A stretch of DNA of 64,000 nt from Sporolactobacillus sp. THM7-4. GTDB lineage: Bacteria; Bacillota; Bacilli; Bacillales; Sporolactobacillaceae. A model generated the notes under the pieces. That model was not told where the DNA came from and did not search any database. It saw only the letters and a list, made by a program, of their open reading frames with translations. The DNA lies in assembly GCF_004153165.1 (NCBI RefSeq), contig NZ_SEMD01000005.1, positions 156,527 through 220,526 of the forward strand, written 5' to 3'. Of this stretch, positions 48,603 through 58,050 are shown in pieces. The translations under genes and the position numbers were made by a program. Positions within the stretch are counted from its first letter, which is position 1. Each line of letters starts with the position of its first letter.

Positions 48603-49526
48603 GTGGCGGAAAAAGTTCATCATTTAGCGGGATTAAGGAGCGGAAAACGGCTGACAGGCGTTTCACTCGTGACGAGCGGGGCGCTGTTGTGGGGTATTTC
48701 AGGAAATGTTGCACAGTACTTGTTTCAGACTCAAGGTTTTCATGCGGGATGGATGACTTCGGTGCGTATGCTGACCGCAGGATTTTTGCTTATTTTGACA
48801 CATTTATTGAGAGATCGGAATACGGTCTGGAAAATCTGGTTAAATAAGGATACCCGACGGAAAATTTTAATATTCGGTTCGGTTGGAATGATTGGCTCGC
48901 AGTATACATATTTTGCTGCCGTCGCCGCAGGCAATGCGGCGACGGCAACGCTTCTGCAATATTTAGGGCCAGTGATTATCATGACTTATCTTATTGTGAA
49001 ATGGCGGAAGAAACCGGCCAGGTCAGAAGTGCTGGCTGTATTATTAGCCTTGACGGGGGTCTTCCTGCTTGTTACGAAAGGACATCCGGATCAGATTGCG
49101 ATCAGTCCCGCGGCATTTATCTGGGGAATTCTTTCCGCTTTCGGTGGTGCGATCTATTCCATGCAGCCGAGCGCTCTGATCCGAAAATGGGGTGCAGGAA
49201 TAGTTGTCGGATGGGGGATGATTGTCGGAGGAATCATCATGAGTCTGTTTTATCCTCCATGGACGTTTTCCGGAGAGATTACGACTCAGTCCATAGCGGC
49301 TCTCGCTTTTGTCATCTTGTTCGGGACACTCGCGGCTTTTTCACTTTATCTGGAAAGCCTTAAGTACTTGCAGCCAGCGCAAACGAGCCTGCTCGGCTGT
49401 GCGGAACCACTTTCAGCAGCCGTGATCAGCGTGGTCTGGATGGGTGTCCCTTTTACACTGGCGGACTGGATGGGCTCAGCCTGCATCATTGGGACGGTGA
49501 TCGTTCTTTCCCTGACACAAAAATGA
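48603..49526 (+). CDS. EamA/DMT-superfamily metabolite exporter
   Basis: This 307-residue protein has ten membrane segments in two EamA halves; the first half contains the GALLWGISGNVAQYLF signature and the second begins near residue 165. Members export amino acids, nucleobases or other small metabolites; substrate cannot be read here. The start is GTG at 48603 with GAGGAAGAG before it. It is divergent from the TrpE-TrpG-type gene with a 293-bp gap between them, so export of an aromatic compound is a possible, unproven link. Confidence 0.85.
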   Translation: MAEKVHHLAGLRSGKRLTGVSLVTSGALLWGISGNVAQYLFQTQGFHAGWMTSVRMLTAGFLLILTHLLRDRNTVWKIWLNKDTRRKILIFGSVGMIGSQYTYFAAVAAGNAATATLLQYLGPVIIMTYLIVKWRKKPARSEVLAVLLALTGVFLLVTKGHPDQIAISPAAFIWGILSAFGGAIYSMQPSALIRKWGAGIVVGWGMIVGGIIMSLFYPPWTFSGEITTQSIAALAFVILFGTLAAFSLYLESLKYLQPAQTSLLGCAEPLSAAVISVVWMGVPFTLADWMGSACIIGTVIVLSLTQK

Positions 49527-49930
49527 CAAGAGTTTGATTGAATCCTTTTTTTGTTTTGAACATGTTTCCCCTAAAATAGTCCTGGCTATAGATAAAGTTC
49601 CGAGGACCGACTTTACCGTTAATCTGTTAAAAAACTGTATTAAAAGAAGATTGAATGCTGTCGCATGCTGGCTATTCCCCGGGAAATTTATAAAACGATA
49701 AAAGAATTGTCAATTTAAACTCGGATATGTCTATTGAGCGCATTCGTGTGAGGCCGACTATCACCGCGCCGGCCGAAAAAACCTCGTGAAGTTCGTATGA
49801 TTTCCGCCCGGACTGCAGACCGCTTTAAGCGGTCATTTTTTATCTTTTTGCGTTGTGGACATATAATAGTTATGGAGAGAATCATGTGGTATATGTGTAA
49901 CCTGAATAAATCAATACGGAGGACCTGGCG
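49527..49930. other. 404-bp gap before the second LysR gene
   Basis: It contains one short terminator-like hairpin (49818-49842) and otherwise no ORF with a ribosome binding site, repeat or promoter that I can support. Confidence 0.5.
49818..49842 (+). terminator. Short hairpin with T-run
   Basis: GACCGC (49818-49823) and GCGGTC (49829-49834) pair around TTTAA, followed by ATTTTTTAT. It is about 290 bp behind the EamA gene. Confidence 0.55.
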
Positions 49931-50800
49931 TTGGATGACCGGGACTGGTTGATACTTAAAACCCTCTATGAAAAAAAGAATATGACAAAGACGGCACAAA
50001 AGCTGTATACTTCTCAACCAACATTAAGTCACAGGCTGCAGGAAATTGAAAAAGAGTTTGGAGTGAAAATTGTCAATCGCGGCCGACGCGGTGTTCAGTT
50101 CACGTCTCAGGGTGAGTATCTGGCGGAAATGTCCGAAAAAATTCTTAATCTGATACGATCAGCCAGGGAACACGTCGCAGACATGTCGGATGAAGTCGTC
50201 GGTACACTTGCTATTGGTGTCACAGACTCGTTTACTCATCATCGACTGCCAATGCTGCTTAAACGGTTTAAAGATCAGTATCCGAAAGTGGAATTCAAAG
50301 TGGTGACGCATCGAAGCAGGGAGATTTTGCAAAGAGTCTATCATCAGGAAGTCCATCTGGGGATTATTCGCGGCGATTATCACTGGAATGGGGAGAGAAG
50401 ACTGCTGTTATCTGAAAAAATGTGCGTCATATCCATCCATTCTCTCAATATGAAGGATTTACCCAAACTGCCGAGAATTGATTATCGAACGGATTACGCG
50501 TTAAGGGTGACGATCGATGACTGGTGGGCAAAAACCTATGCGGAACCGCCACGGGTCAGTATCGAAGTAGACAAGGCGGACACATGCAAGGAAATGGTTA
50601 TGAACGGTTTAGGTTACGCAGTAGTTCCCAGCCTGATCATTAATCCCGAGGATCATCTCCATGTGATCGATTTAATGGACAGTACCGGAAAACCGGTCCT
50701 GCGCCGAACCTGGCTGATTTACTATAAGGAAATGACTGACTTGAAGGTCGTACGGGCATTTGCCGATTTCGTCGTGTCCCCGGGGGCTTTGGCGGATTAA
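49931..50800 (+). CDS. LysR-family transcriptional regulator
   Basis: This 289-residue LysR protein starts with a clear winged helix (residues 1-60; KTAQKLYTSQPTLSHRLQEI is the recognition region) and continues with an effector-binding domain with the VVTHRSREIL loop. The start is the TTG at 49931 behind CGGAGGA. The AbrB-family membrane protein gene follows 220 bp later on the same strand and may be its target. It resembles CysL/YwfK-type regulators only in general layout, so the effector is unknown. Confidence 0.85.
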   Translation: MDDRDWLILKTLYEKKNMTKTAQKLYTSQPTLSHRLQEIEKEFGVKIVNRGRRGVQFTSQGEYLAEMSEKILNLIRSAREHVADMSDEVVGTLAIGVTDSFTHHRLPMLLKRFKDQYPKVEFKVVTHRSREILQRVYHQEVHLGIIRGDYHWNGERRLLLSEKMCVISIHSLNMKDLPKLPRIDYRTDYALRVTIDDWWAKTYAEPPRVSIEVDKADTCKEMVMNGLGYAVVPSLIINPEDHLHVIDLMDSTGKPVLRRTWLIYYKEMTDLKVVRAFADFVVSPGALAD

Positions 50801-50862
50801 CGGTTTTCAGGCAAAAATTTAGTGCGCGACCGCTGATCTAATCTGAGTATCATCGATATATT

Positions 50863-50894
50863 CAAGCGATTTCAAGTGCGCGTGGGATCGCTTG
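50863..50894. repeat. Inverted repeat between LysR and AbrB-family genes
   Basis: CAAGCGAT and ATCGCTTG form a perfect 8-bp inverted repeat around 16 bp. The T-richness after it is weak, so it could be an operator or a poor terminator. Confidence 0.4.
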
Positions 50895-51020
50895 AGACAT
50901 TTATTTTATGAATGCCTGTTCATAGAAATATAGTATTTTACTGATGACTGAAAAACGTTTATGCTGAAAGCAATGAGATGTGCAATGCCCTGGCGTGCAC
51001 AAAAAGAAAGAAGGAAAGGC

Positions 51021-52151
51021 ATGAACAAGAAACAACTCAGGTTAGACGCAGGCAACCTGGTTTTCATTTTTATAAGCGGTATAGGTGGATTTCTTCTCTC
51101 GCTGACCGGACTGTCTATTGGCTGGATGGTTGGAACGCTGATTACGGCAGGATCATTATCTCTATTCCGGCCTCACTGGATCAATCGAACGAGTAGCAGG
51201 AACGGACTTCAGGGATTCTGGTTGCGGGCCGGACAGCTTTTGCTTGGAATTCAGCTCGGCCAGCAGATCAATCTTTCGATCCTGAATGTTTTCGATCGGA
51301 ACTGGCTGACGATCACGATTATGTTGTTTGCTTCCATTGTTCTGGCGCTTTTAACTGGCTTTTTGCTGTACAGGTTTACCGGGACCGATCTTGTAACCAG
51401 CTTGTATGGAACAACACCGGGCGGCCTGTCATCCATGGTTGGGATTGCAGCTGATGTTGGTGCGAACACGGCAGTCGTCAGCATTATCCAGACGATGCGC
51501 GTTATCCTTGTCGTGACTACGATCCCTTTTGCCGTTTCTCTCTGGAACGGACTCGGCGACGGACGGGCCGCGGGCGTAGTTCAGGAGCCTTTGAATCGTA
51601 TATCTGCTTCGGGTCTTATGATTGCCGCGGCCGCGGCTGTTATCGGCTGTTTCATCAGCAAAAGGCTCCATATGCCGGCCCCGTGGCTGATCGGCAGCAT
51701 GATTGGTGTCGGGATCGCTCAAACATTGTCCGGTTTAATATCAGGGCATAATCTGGCTATCTATTGGCCTCGTGAACTGCTCATTATTGCTCAGTTGATG
51801 ATCGGTGCGAGTGTCGGTTCACGGTTAAACAGGGACATGTTTGCGGGTGTGGCCCGGACGGTCGTGATCGGATTGCTTGGATCGCTCGGATTGATGGCTT
51901 CTATGCTGATCTGTGCTCTTCTTGTCTCTTATCTGACAGGTATCAGTATTATTACGTCGATTCTCGCTTTTGCTCCCGGAGGTATTGCTGAAATGGCGGC
52001 GACATCGGTCGTTCTTCATGCCGACTCGACATTTGTTGTTGCGGTTCAGGTTCTCAGGGTACTCGCCATCTGCATCGTCCTGCCTCCGGTTTTCAGTATC
52101 ATTAATAGACGTGTTCCCGGGCAGAAGGCTTCGAATTCTTATGCGAGTTGA
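51021..52151 (+). CDS. AbrB-family (duplication) integral membrane protein
   Basis: This 376-residue membrane protein has two copies of the AbrB transport-regulator repeat, seen in [16 protein letters not shown] and in the repeated LxxGASVG/GxxLGQ segments and the TTPGGLSSM and FAPGGIAEM half-repeats. It is often labelled ammonia monooxygenase, a name not supported by any experiment on this branch; it is unrelated to the DNA-binding AbrB. It may be a transporter. The frame opens at 50961, but AAGGAAAGG fits the ATG at 51021. It follows a LysR gene and precedes msrA. Confidence 0.8.
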   Translation: MNKKQLRLDAGNLVFIFISGIGGFLLSLTGLSIGWMVGTLITAGSLSLFRPHWINRTSSRNGLQGFWLRAGQLLLGIQLGQQINLSILNVFDRNWLTITIMLFASIVLALLTGFLLYRFTGTDLVTSLYGTTPGGLSSMVGIAADVGANTAVVSIIQTMRVILVVTTIPFAVSLWNGLGDGRAAGVVQEPLNRISASGLMIAAAAAVIGCFISKRLHMPAPWLIGSMIGVGIAQTLSGLISGHNLAIYWPRELLIIAQLMIGASVGSRLNRDMFAGVARTVVIGLLGSLGLMASMLICALLVSYLTGISIITSILAFAPGGIAEMAATSVVLHADSTFVVAVQVLRVLAICIVLPPVFSIINRRVPGQKASNSYAS

Positions 52152-52204
52152 CATACGGTGAGCATTTATGCAGGATAGGAATAATGGAAGGGGAGAAGGC
52201 ATTG

Positions 52205-52753
52205 ATGAAAAATAATGGTGTGGAAACGGCGACGTTTGCCGGGGGCTGCTTCTGGTGCATGGTTAAGCCGTTCGATACATTGCCCGGTATAGAAAAGGTG
52301 GTTTCCGGCTACACAGGCGGTCACGTTGAAAATCCGACATATGAACAGGTCAAATCAGGGACAACCGGACACATGGAAGCGGTGCAGATCACATATGATC
52401 CGGCCATATTCCCTTATGAGAAATTGCTGGACCTTTATTGGACGCAAATTGACCCGACCGACGATGGGGGCCAGTTTTTTGACCGGGGCTCAAATTACCG
52501 GACGGCGATTTTTTACCATAATGCCGGGCAAAAAAGGCTGGCTGAACAGTCGAAAACGGCACTTGTGGCAAGCGGTCGATTCAACAAACCGATCGTGACG
52601 CGCATTTTGCCGGCGGTGCCTTTTTATCCGGCAGAAGAAGAGCATCAAATGTTCTATAAGAAACATCCAGGACGTTATGCGGAGGAACGAACCGAATCCG
52701 GCCGCGATACGTTTATCGAAGAAAAATGGGGAAAAGAAAAATTGAAAAAATAA
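52205..52753 (+). CDS. msrA: Peptide methionine-S-sulfoxide reductase
   Basis: This 182-residue protein carries the MsrA active site GGCFWC with nucleophile C15, followed by the VVSGYTGG and [17 protein letters not shown] motifs. It reduces methionine-S-sulfoxide in proteins. No C-terminal recycling cysteines are visible and no msrB domain is fused, unlike some Bacillales genes. The frame opens at 52148, but GGGGAGAAGG precedes the ATG at 52205. The methionine operon follows, though behind its own promoter. Confidence 0.92.
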   Translation: MKNNGVETATFAGGCFWCMVKPFDTLPGIEKVVSGYTGGHVENPTYEQVKSGTTGHMEAVQITYDPAIFPYEKLLDLYWTQIDPTDDGGQFFDRGSNYRTAIFYHNAGQKRLAEQSKTALVASGRFNKPIVTRILPAVPFYPAEEEHQMFYKKHPGRYAEERTESGRDTFIEEKWGKEKLKK

Positions 52754-52818
52754 AGTGACCCAATATAGTGAAGATGATGGCCTGCAAATACCATACTCCA
52801 CCAGGGTCAAATTAATCC

Positions 52819-52847
52819 TTGAAAAAAAGAACTGAGTATTGTAAACT
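52819..52847 (+). promoter_or_regulatory. SigA-type promoter of the methionine operon
   Basis: TTGAAA (52819-52824) and TAAACT (52842-52847) are 17 bp apart, about 40 bp before the S-box aptamer. Confidence 0.65.
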
Positions 52848-52889
52848 TATCTCCAACGTAACGATCGCACAATAGCTTAATAATTTAAC

Positions 52890-53050
52890 ATTCTTATCAA
52901 GAGAAGTCGAGGGACTGGCCCGATGACGCTTCAGCAACCGTTGCCTGAACAGGTAACAAGGTGCTAATTCCAGCAGGTGCAAAAAGTGCCTGAGGGATAA
53001 GAAGAAACCCGGCTGACAGAGTCTTCTTCTTATCGAAGAAGGCTTTTTTA
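52890..53050 (+). ncRNA. SAM-I (S-box) riboswitch with terminator
   Basis: The aptamer (52890-53005) begins TTCTTATC-AAGAGAAG, contains the invariant GACTGGCCCGATGA, CAGCAACC and AAGGTGCTAATTCC blocks and closes with GATAAGAA, which pairs with the first strand. A terminator at 53018-53050 (AGTCTTCTTC / GAAGAAGGCT plus T-run) shares sequence with the closing helix region. High S-adenosylmethionine should stop transcription before metI. Confidence 0.96.
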
Positions 53051-53212
53051 TTTAAGTTTTTACACAAGTGTTTCTGAAGATGCAGCAGAAAGTGATGCAA
53101 GTGGAGAGATGAAACTTTGACAAATATTCGGAAGCATCAGTGGCTGGCCTGGCAACTTTTTCATTAGCAGGCGGGCTTCAGAGAATAGGTGTACGAGAGG
53201 GGAAATGACGGC

Positions 53213-54334
53213 ATGTCATCTTACAAAACGCAAACTCAGCTAGTGCAGATTGGTAATGGGTTCGACGAGCTCGGAGCAGTAAATGCGCCGATTTATCTTT
53301 CGACAGCTTACCGCCATGAAGGAATCGGGGTATCCAAAGGTTATGACTATATTCGGACGGGGAACCCGACGCGGTCGATTCTTGAGAAAGCAATTGCCGA
53401 GATCGAGGGGGGCGAGGAAGGCTTTGCCTGTAGTTCCGGGATGGGCGCAATCCAGCTGGTCTTTTCATTGTTCAAGACAGGAGACCATATCATTGCCACC
53501 CGCGATCTTTACGGCGGAACGTACCGTATGTTCGAATTGCTCGCAAGCCAATATAATATCTCCTTCAGTTATTGGGACGGTTTGAGTTATAAAGAACTGG
53601 ATTCCCTTGTAAAGCCGGAAACAAAAGGTATATTTATTGAGACACCGACCAACCCGTTAATGCATGAGGTAGATATTTCAGAAGTGTCCGGGGTTGCCCG
53701 AAAAAATCACTTGACCCTGATTGTCGACAACACCTTTTACACGCCGATCCTGCAGAAACCGATCGCCCAGGGCGCGGATCTGGTTATTCATAGTGCGACC
53801 AAGTATCTGGGCGGGCATAACGATGTGCTTGCCGGGCTTGTCGTCTCGAAGGCACCGGAAATCACTCAGAAACTGAGATCATATCATAATTCATTCGGAA
53901 TCGTACTTGATCCGTTTGATTCGTGGCTCCTGATTCGCGGGATGAAGACTCTGGCTCTTCGAATGAGGCAGCATGAGGCCAACGCGAAACGAATCATGAG
54001 CTACTTACAGTCGCAGCTCCTGGTCACCAACGTTTTCTATCCGGGAAAAGGAGGCATGGTCAGTTTCGAACTGAGTAAAGAATCATACGTCAGGCCTTTC
54101 CTAAAAGCGCTCCGTTTGATTACGTTTGCGGAAAGTCTGGGCGGCGTGGAAAGCCTGATTACTTACCCGGCGACTCAGACGCATGCGGATATCCCGGAGG
54201 CCCTGCGGCTTAAATATGGGCTGTCCAATTCGCTTTTACGGCTTTCAACAGGTATCGAAGATCCGGATGATCTCATCAATGATTTGGATCAGGCTTTCCA
54301 ATCCCTTAAGAAAGAAGTGACCTTCCATGGCTGA
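53213..54334 (+). CDS. metI: Cystathionine gamma-synthase / O-acetylhomoserine thiolyase
   Basis: This 373-residue Cys/Met-metabolism PLP enzyme has the cofactor lysine K197 in HSATKYLGGH and the family's YxRTGNPT and SSGMGAI motifs. The sequence follows Bacillus MetI closely (APIYLSTAYRHEGIG, YPGKGGMVSF), which joins O-acylhomoserine with cysteine or sulfide. The frame opens at 53189, but AGAGGGGA fits the ATG at 53213. It overlaps metC by 8 bp and is controlled by the S-box. Confidence 0.93.
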   Translation: MSSYKTQTQLVQIGNGFDELGAVNAPIYLSTAYRHEGIGVSKGYDYIRTGNPTRSILEKAIAEIEGGEEGFACSSGMGAIQLVFSLFKTGDHIIATRDLYGGTYRMFELLASQYNISFSYWDGLSYKELDSLVKPETKGIFIETPTNPLMHEVDISEVSGVARKNHLTLIVDNTFYTPILQKPIAQGADLVIHSATKYLGGHNDVLAGLVVSKAPEITQKLRSYHNSFGIVLDPFDSWLLIRGMKTLALRMRQHEANAKRIMSYLQSQLLVTNVFYPGKGGMVSFELSKESYVRPFLKALRLITFAESLGGVESLITYPATQTHADIPEALRLKYGLSNSLLRLSTGIEDPDDLINDLDQAFQSLKKEVTFHG

Positions 54335-55514
54335 GCCATACAATTTTTCTACAAGACTAATAAAAGATACGGTGAAGGTCGACGAGGAGACGGGGGCTGC
54401 CAATGTTCCTCTTTATCTGTCATCGACATTTCATCAGCGTAATTTTGATCAGTATGGAAAATATGATTATAGCAGATCAGGCAACCCGACCCGAGAAGCA
54501 CTGGAAGACGCGATTGCTTCATTAGAAGGCGGCGTCCGCGGATTTGCATTTGCATCCGGAATGGCGGCTATTTCCACGGCTTTTCTTCTCCTTTCATCGG
54601 GAGATCATGCCGTGGTTCCTAAAAATGTCTATGGCGGAACATTCCGCATTCTTACCCAGGTGCTGAACCGGCTCGGAATCAGTCACACGTTTGTCGACAC
54701 AACCGACCTGAATGCGGTCAGGAGAGCGATTCTTCCGAATACAAAAGTGATCTATGTTGAAACGCCGTCCAACCCAACATTGAGGGTAACCGATATCCGT
54801 GCTGTCAGCAAAATAGCAAGGGAAAACGAATGCCTGACTTTTGTCGACAATACGTTTATGACGCCGGTCTTTCAGCGCCCGCTTGAAATGGGCGCGGACC
54901 TGGTTCTGCACAGCGCCACCAAGTTCATTTCCGGCCACAGCGATGTGGTAGCCGGGCTTGCGGTTGCGGGAAACGAGGCGATTGCGGACCGATTATACTT
55001 TCTTCAGAACGCGCTGGGCTCGATACTCGGTGTTCAGGATTCCTGGCTGCTTCTGCGCGGCCTGAAAACACTGGAGGTGCGGATGCGAAAATCGGTACAA
55101 TCGGCTCAGAAAATTGCCGAATTTTTATCAAAACAAAAGGAAGTGGCTGCGGTCTATTATCCAGGGCTACAAGGACACCCGGGGTCGGATCTGCAGGCAA
55201 GACAGGCTGGATCAGGAGGCGCCGTCCTCTCTTTTGACTTAAAGGATGAAGAACGTGCGCGAACGTTTGTCAATAACGTGACTCTGCCTGTGTTTGCGGT
55301 CAGTCTGGGCGCCGTCGAATCTATTTTGTCATACCCCCCGAAAATGTCTCACGCGGAGTTGTCTGAAAAAGAAAGAAGAGAAGCGGGTATAAGCAGCGGA
55401 CTCTTGCGGCTGTCGGTCGGCATTGAAGACGCCGGAGATCTGATTCGTGATTTCGAGGCAGGTCTTGATGCGGTTCGCCGCCTTAAAGATCAGCCGGTAA
55501 GGAGCGGGGAATAA
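54327..55514 (+). CDS. metC: Cystathionine beta-lyase
   Basis: This 395-residue paralogue of MetI has its PLP lysine at K199 in HSATKFISGH and the APxYLSSTF-like start seen in Bacillus MetC. It splits cystathionine to homocysteine, pyruvate and ammonia, the step after MetI. It overlaps metI by 8 bp and yitJ by 1 bp, so the three are translated as a coupled set. A gamma-lyase or synthase activity cannot be excluded from sequence; gene order makes the beta-lyase role most likely. Confidence 0.93.
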   Translation: MAEPYNFSTRLIKDTVKVDEETGAANVPLYLSSTFHQRNFDQYGKYDYSRSGNPTREALEDAIASLEGGVRGFAFASGMAAISTAFLLLSSGDHAVVPKNVYGGTFRILTQVLNRLGISHTFVDTTDLNAVRRAILPNTKVIYVETPSNPTLRVTDIRAVSKIARENECLTFVDNTFMTPVFQRPLEMGADLVLHSATKFISGHSDVVAGLAVAGNEAIADRLYFLQNALGSILGVQDSWLLLRGLKTLEVRMRKSVQSAQKIAEFLSKQKEVAAVYYPGLQGHPGSDLQARQAGSGGAVLSFDLKDEERARTFVNNVTLPVFAVSLGAVESILSYPPKMSHAELSEKERREAGISSGLLRLSVGIEDAGDLIRDFEAGLDAVRRLKDQPVRSGE

Positions 55515-57382
55515 TGAAAACACCTGTACTCAATGAACTGAAAAAACGAATACTGATCGGTGACGGTGCCATGGGAACACTGCTTTATTCATATGGCATT
55601 GACCGGTGTTTTGAAGAATTGAACATTTCTCATGCTGAAGAAGTCAGACATGTTCATGAAGCCTATATCAACGCAGGTGCAGACGTTATTCAGACAAACA
55701 CGTACGGGGCAAACGCGATTAAACTGGCCCGTTACGGTCTGGAAGGTGAGGTTCGGAATTTCAACAAGGCGGCGGTTCGTATAGCAAAGCGTGCGGCGCG
55801 TCCGGAAACCTATGTTTTCGGAACCATCGGCGGTATACACGGTTTCCAGAATCAATCACCGGATTATCACGAGATTGAGCAAAGTTTCCTGGAACAGGCG
55901 GACTGCCTGATTGACAGCGGCGTTGACGGCCTTTTGCTTGAGACCTATTATGACTTTGATGAGCTGAGAAGGGTGCTCGTCCTTGCCCGGAAGGTGACCG
56001 ATCTGCCGATTATCGCTCATGTGTCCATGCAGGAGCCGGGCGTTCTCCTGGACGGAATGCCACTTTCGAAGGCACTGGAAGAGCTGGAGAACCTGGGCGC
56101 GGACATTGTCGGAACAAACTGCCGGCTTGGACCGTTCCACATGATTCAGGCGCTTCAAGGCATCCCGCTTCCGAAGCGTGCGTTTCTTTCCGCCTATCCA
56201 AACGGCAGCCTGCCGGATTATCGCGATGGAAAGTTGTATTATGAATCGGAGCCGGGCTATTTTAAAAAATATGCGGCTGAATTTCGAAATGAAGGTGTAC
56301 GTCTGCTTGGTGGCTGCTGCGGAACGACGCCTGTTCAAATTGAGGCTTTTAAGCAGGGGATTGCTGAACTTGAACCGCTTGAAACCAAAACGGTCAGGGT
56401 TCATGAGAGGGCAATTGTCATTGATCACCCGGACATTCATCCGGAAACCCCACTTTATGAAAAGGCAATCAGTGGCCGTTCGGTGTTTGTCGAATTCGAT
56501 ACGCCGAGACATCTGAATACCGCGCATTTTTTTAAAGGAGTCAAGGCTCTGGAGGAAGCAGGAGCGGATGCAATCACGATGGCCGATAACTCGCTTGCTT
56601 CCCCGCGGATCAGTAACACGGCTATCGGCCGCCTGATCAAAGAAAAGTTTACCATTCCGCCTCTTATTCACCTGACTTGCCGGGACCGGAATCTGATCGG
56701 CCTTCAGTCGCATCTGATGGGATTGGAAGTGCTGGGCCTTCATGATTTGCTGGTTGTCACCGGCGATCCGACAAAAATAGGCGATTTTCCTGGAGCAACT
56801 TCTGTTTATGATCTCTCATCCATACAACTGATCGAGCTGATCAAAAAATTCAACCGCGGAATCTCTCTTTCAGGCAAAAGTTTAAAGCACCCAACCCATT
56901 TTCGCGTGGCTGCCGCTTTTAATCCCAATGTCCGCAATCTCGACCGGGCGGTTCAGCGCATGAAGCGAAAGGCGGACAGCGGTGCGGATTATTTTATTAC
57001 ACAGCCCGTTTTTGATAAACAGCGGATTATCGACGTCAGTGAAGCAACCCGGGATGTCTCAGCACCGATTTATCTCGGTATCATGCCGCTGACCTCATCG
57101 CGCAACGCCGAATTTCTTCATAACGAGGTGCCGGGTATCCGTCTTCCGGACGATGTCCGAAAACGAATGGCCGCTGCTGAAGGAGAAGAAGCAAGGCGCG
57201 CCGGGATCGAAATTGCAAAAGAACTGATTGATACAGCTATGAAGTATTTCAGGGGAATTTATTTGATTACGCCGATGGGGCACTACACAATGACCGCTGA
57301 ACTGATAAAATATATTAAAGAAAAAGAACGCTTTTTGGCCGGAACCGTGATAAGTAAAGCGAACAGGATTTTTCAGGATTAA
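55514..57382 (+). CDS. yitJ: Bifunctional homocysteine S-methyltransferase / methylenetetrahydrofolate reductase
   Basis: This 622-residue fusion has an N-terminal homocysteine methyltransferase domain with zinc ligands C203, C268 and C269 (GGCCGTTP) and a C-terminal MetF-like flavin domain from about residue 310 (LVVTGDP, YFITQPVF). It makes methyltetrahydrofolate and methylates homocysteine to methionine. The same fusion is S-box controlled in Bacillus subtilis. With MetI and MetC it completes a path from O-acylhomoserine to methionine. Neither metE nor metH is in the window. Confidence 0.93.
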   Translation: MKTPVLNELKKRILIGDGAMGTLLYSYGIDRCFEELNISHAEEVRHVHEAYINAGADVIQTNTYGANAIKLARYGLEGEVRNFNKAAVRIAKRAARPETYVFGTIGGIHGFQNQSPDYHEIEQSFLEQADCLIDSGVDGLLLETYYDFDELRRVLVLARKVTDLPIIAHVSMQEPGVLLDGMPLSKALEELENLGADIVGTNCRLGPFHMIQALQGIPLPKRAFLSAYPNGSLPDYRDGKLYYESEPGYFKKYAAEFRNEGVRLLGGCCGTTPVQIEAFKQGIAELEPLETKTVRVHERAIVIDHPDIHPETPLYEKAISGRSVFVEFDTPRHLNTAHFFKGVKALEEAGADAITMADNSLASPRISNTAIGRLIKEKFTIPPLIHLTCRDRNLIGLQSHLMGLEVLGLHDLLVVTGDPTKIGDFPGATSVYDLSSIQLIELIKKFNRGISLSGKSLKHPTHFRVAAAFNPNVRNLDRAVQRMKRKADSGADYFITQPVFDKQRIIDVSEATRDVSAPIYLGIMPLTSSRNAEFLHNEVPGIRLPDDVRKRMAAAEGEEARRAGIEIAKELIDTAMKYFRGIYLITPMGHYTMTAELIKYIKEKERFLAGTVISKANRIFQD

Positions 57383-57399
57383 GGGATTATCCCTGGATT

Positions 57400-57498
57400 C
57401 GAAGCATCTCGCCTGCCCGCTCCTGCAGGATCTCACCTGAGCACGCGCCCCCCGCAGGAGTCGCCGCCATCTGCTCCAATCAAACATTTTTTAAAAAA
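57400..57498 (-). repeat. Dispersed intergenic repeat, copy B (truncated, inverted)
   Basis: Read on the minus strand the segment starts TTTAAAAAA and contains GTTTGATTG, GCGACTCCTGCGG, GGTGAGATCCTGCAGGAGCG in order, matching copy A at 7125. The downstream part with CGCGGAAAGCG is missing. It lies in the gap after yitJ, opposite in direction to copy A. Confidence 0.75.
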
Positions 57499-57519
57499 CG
57501 AAAAGAGGTCTGGTGAATC

Positions 57520-57819
57520 ATGATCGAACATATCGTACTATTCAAATTTAAGGATGAAACAACAGAGGCACAAAAAGAAGAAGGAGCGAAGCGGCTGCGC
57601 CATTTAATTCACGAGCTCCCGGGCATCCTTGATATTCAGGCCGGTCGTAATTATTCTACGCGAGGCAAGGGGTATTCTATGGCACTGACGGTCCGTTTTC
57701 AGTCAAAGGCCGATCATGAGCGTTATACGCCGTCCCCCGAGCATCAGGCGGTCGTTTCTTATCTTAAAGAAATCGGGCTGATCGATTCGCTTGCCGTAGA
57801 TTTTGAAATTAACAAATAA
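57520..57819 (+). CDS. Dabb-family (stress-responsive A/B barrel) protein
   Basis: This 99-residue protein begins MIEHIVLFKFKDE and has the RHxIxELPGI and HxxVVxYLK segments of the Dabb domain, a dimeric ferredoxin-like barrel. Members are small, cytosolic and mostly of unknown function; some act in aromatic-compound or polyketide pathways, others respond to salt stress. AAAAGAGG precedes the ATG at 57520. It is flanked by a dispersed repeat and a strong terminator, so it is probably a one-gene transcript. Confidence 0.85.
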   Translation: MIEHIVLFKFKDETTEAQKEEGAKRLRHLIHELPGILDIQAGRNYSTRGKGYSMALTVRFQSKADHERYTPSPEHQAVVSYLKEIGLIDSLAVDFEINK

Positions 57820-57853
57820 AGGGTCAGAATAATTATCAATATAAGAAAGAGTT

Positions 57854-57906
57854 ACTCGTCCGGATCTCAGGAAAATCAACATTTTCTGGTTCGGACGATT
57901 TTTTTG
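57854..57906 (+). terminator. Terminator of the Dabb gene
   Basis: ACTCGTCCG pairs with CGGACGATT and an inner AAAAT/ATTTT stem closes a CAAC loop; T-run follows. Confidence 0.85.
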
Positions 57907-58050
57907 TGCTGAGCTGATTAGTATGTCACCATAGTGAGATGTGATATAATATTTCGTAACTGAGAATCACATATTTAATTGCCTGGGTACCATATGGTGT
58001 AAGCGGTAACATAATGAGCGGTGAAGAAATAATTTAGTCCAAAGGAGAGG

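Noticed and set aside
51021-52151. Ammonia monooxygenase
   Set aside because: This name is often given to AbrB-duplication membrane proteins, but no metal-binding or oxygenase motif is present.
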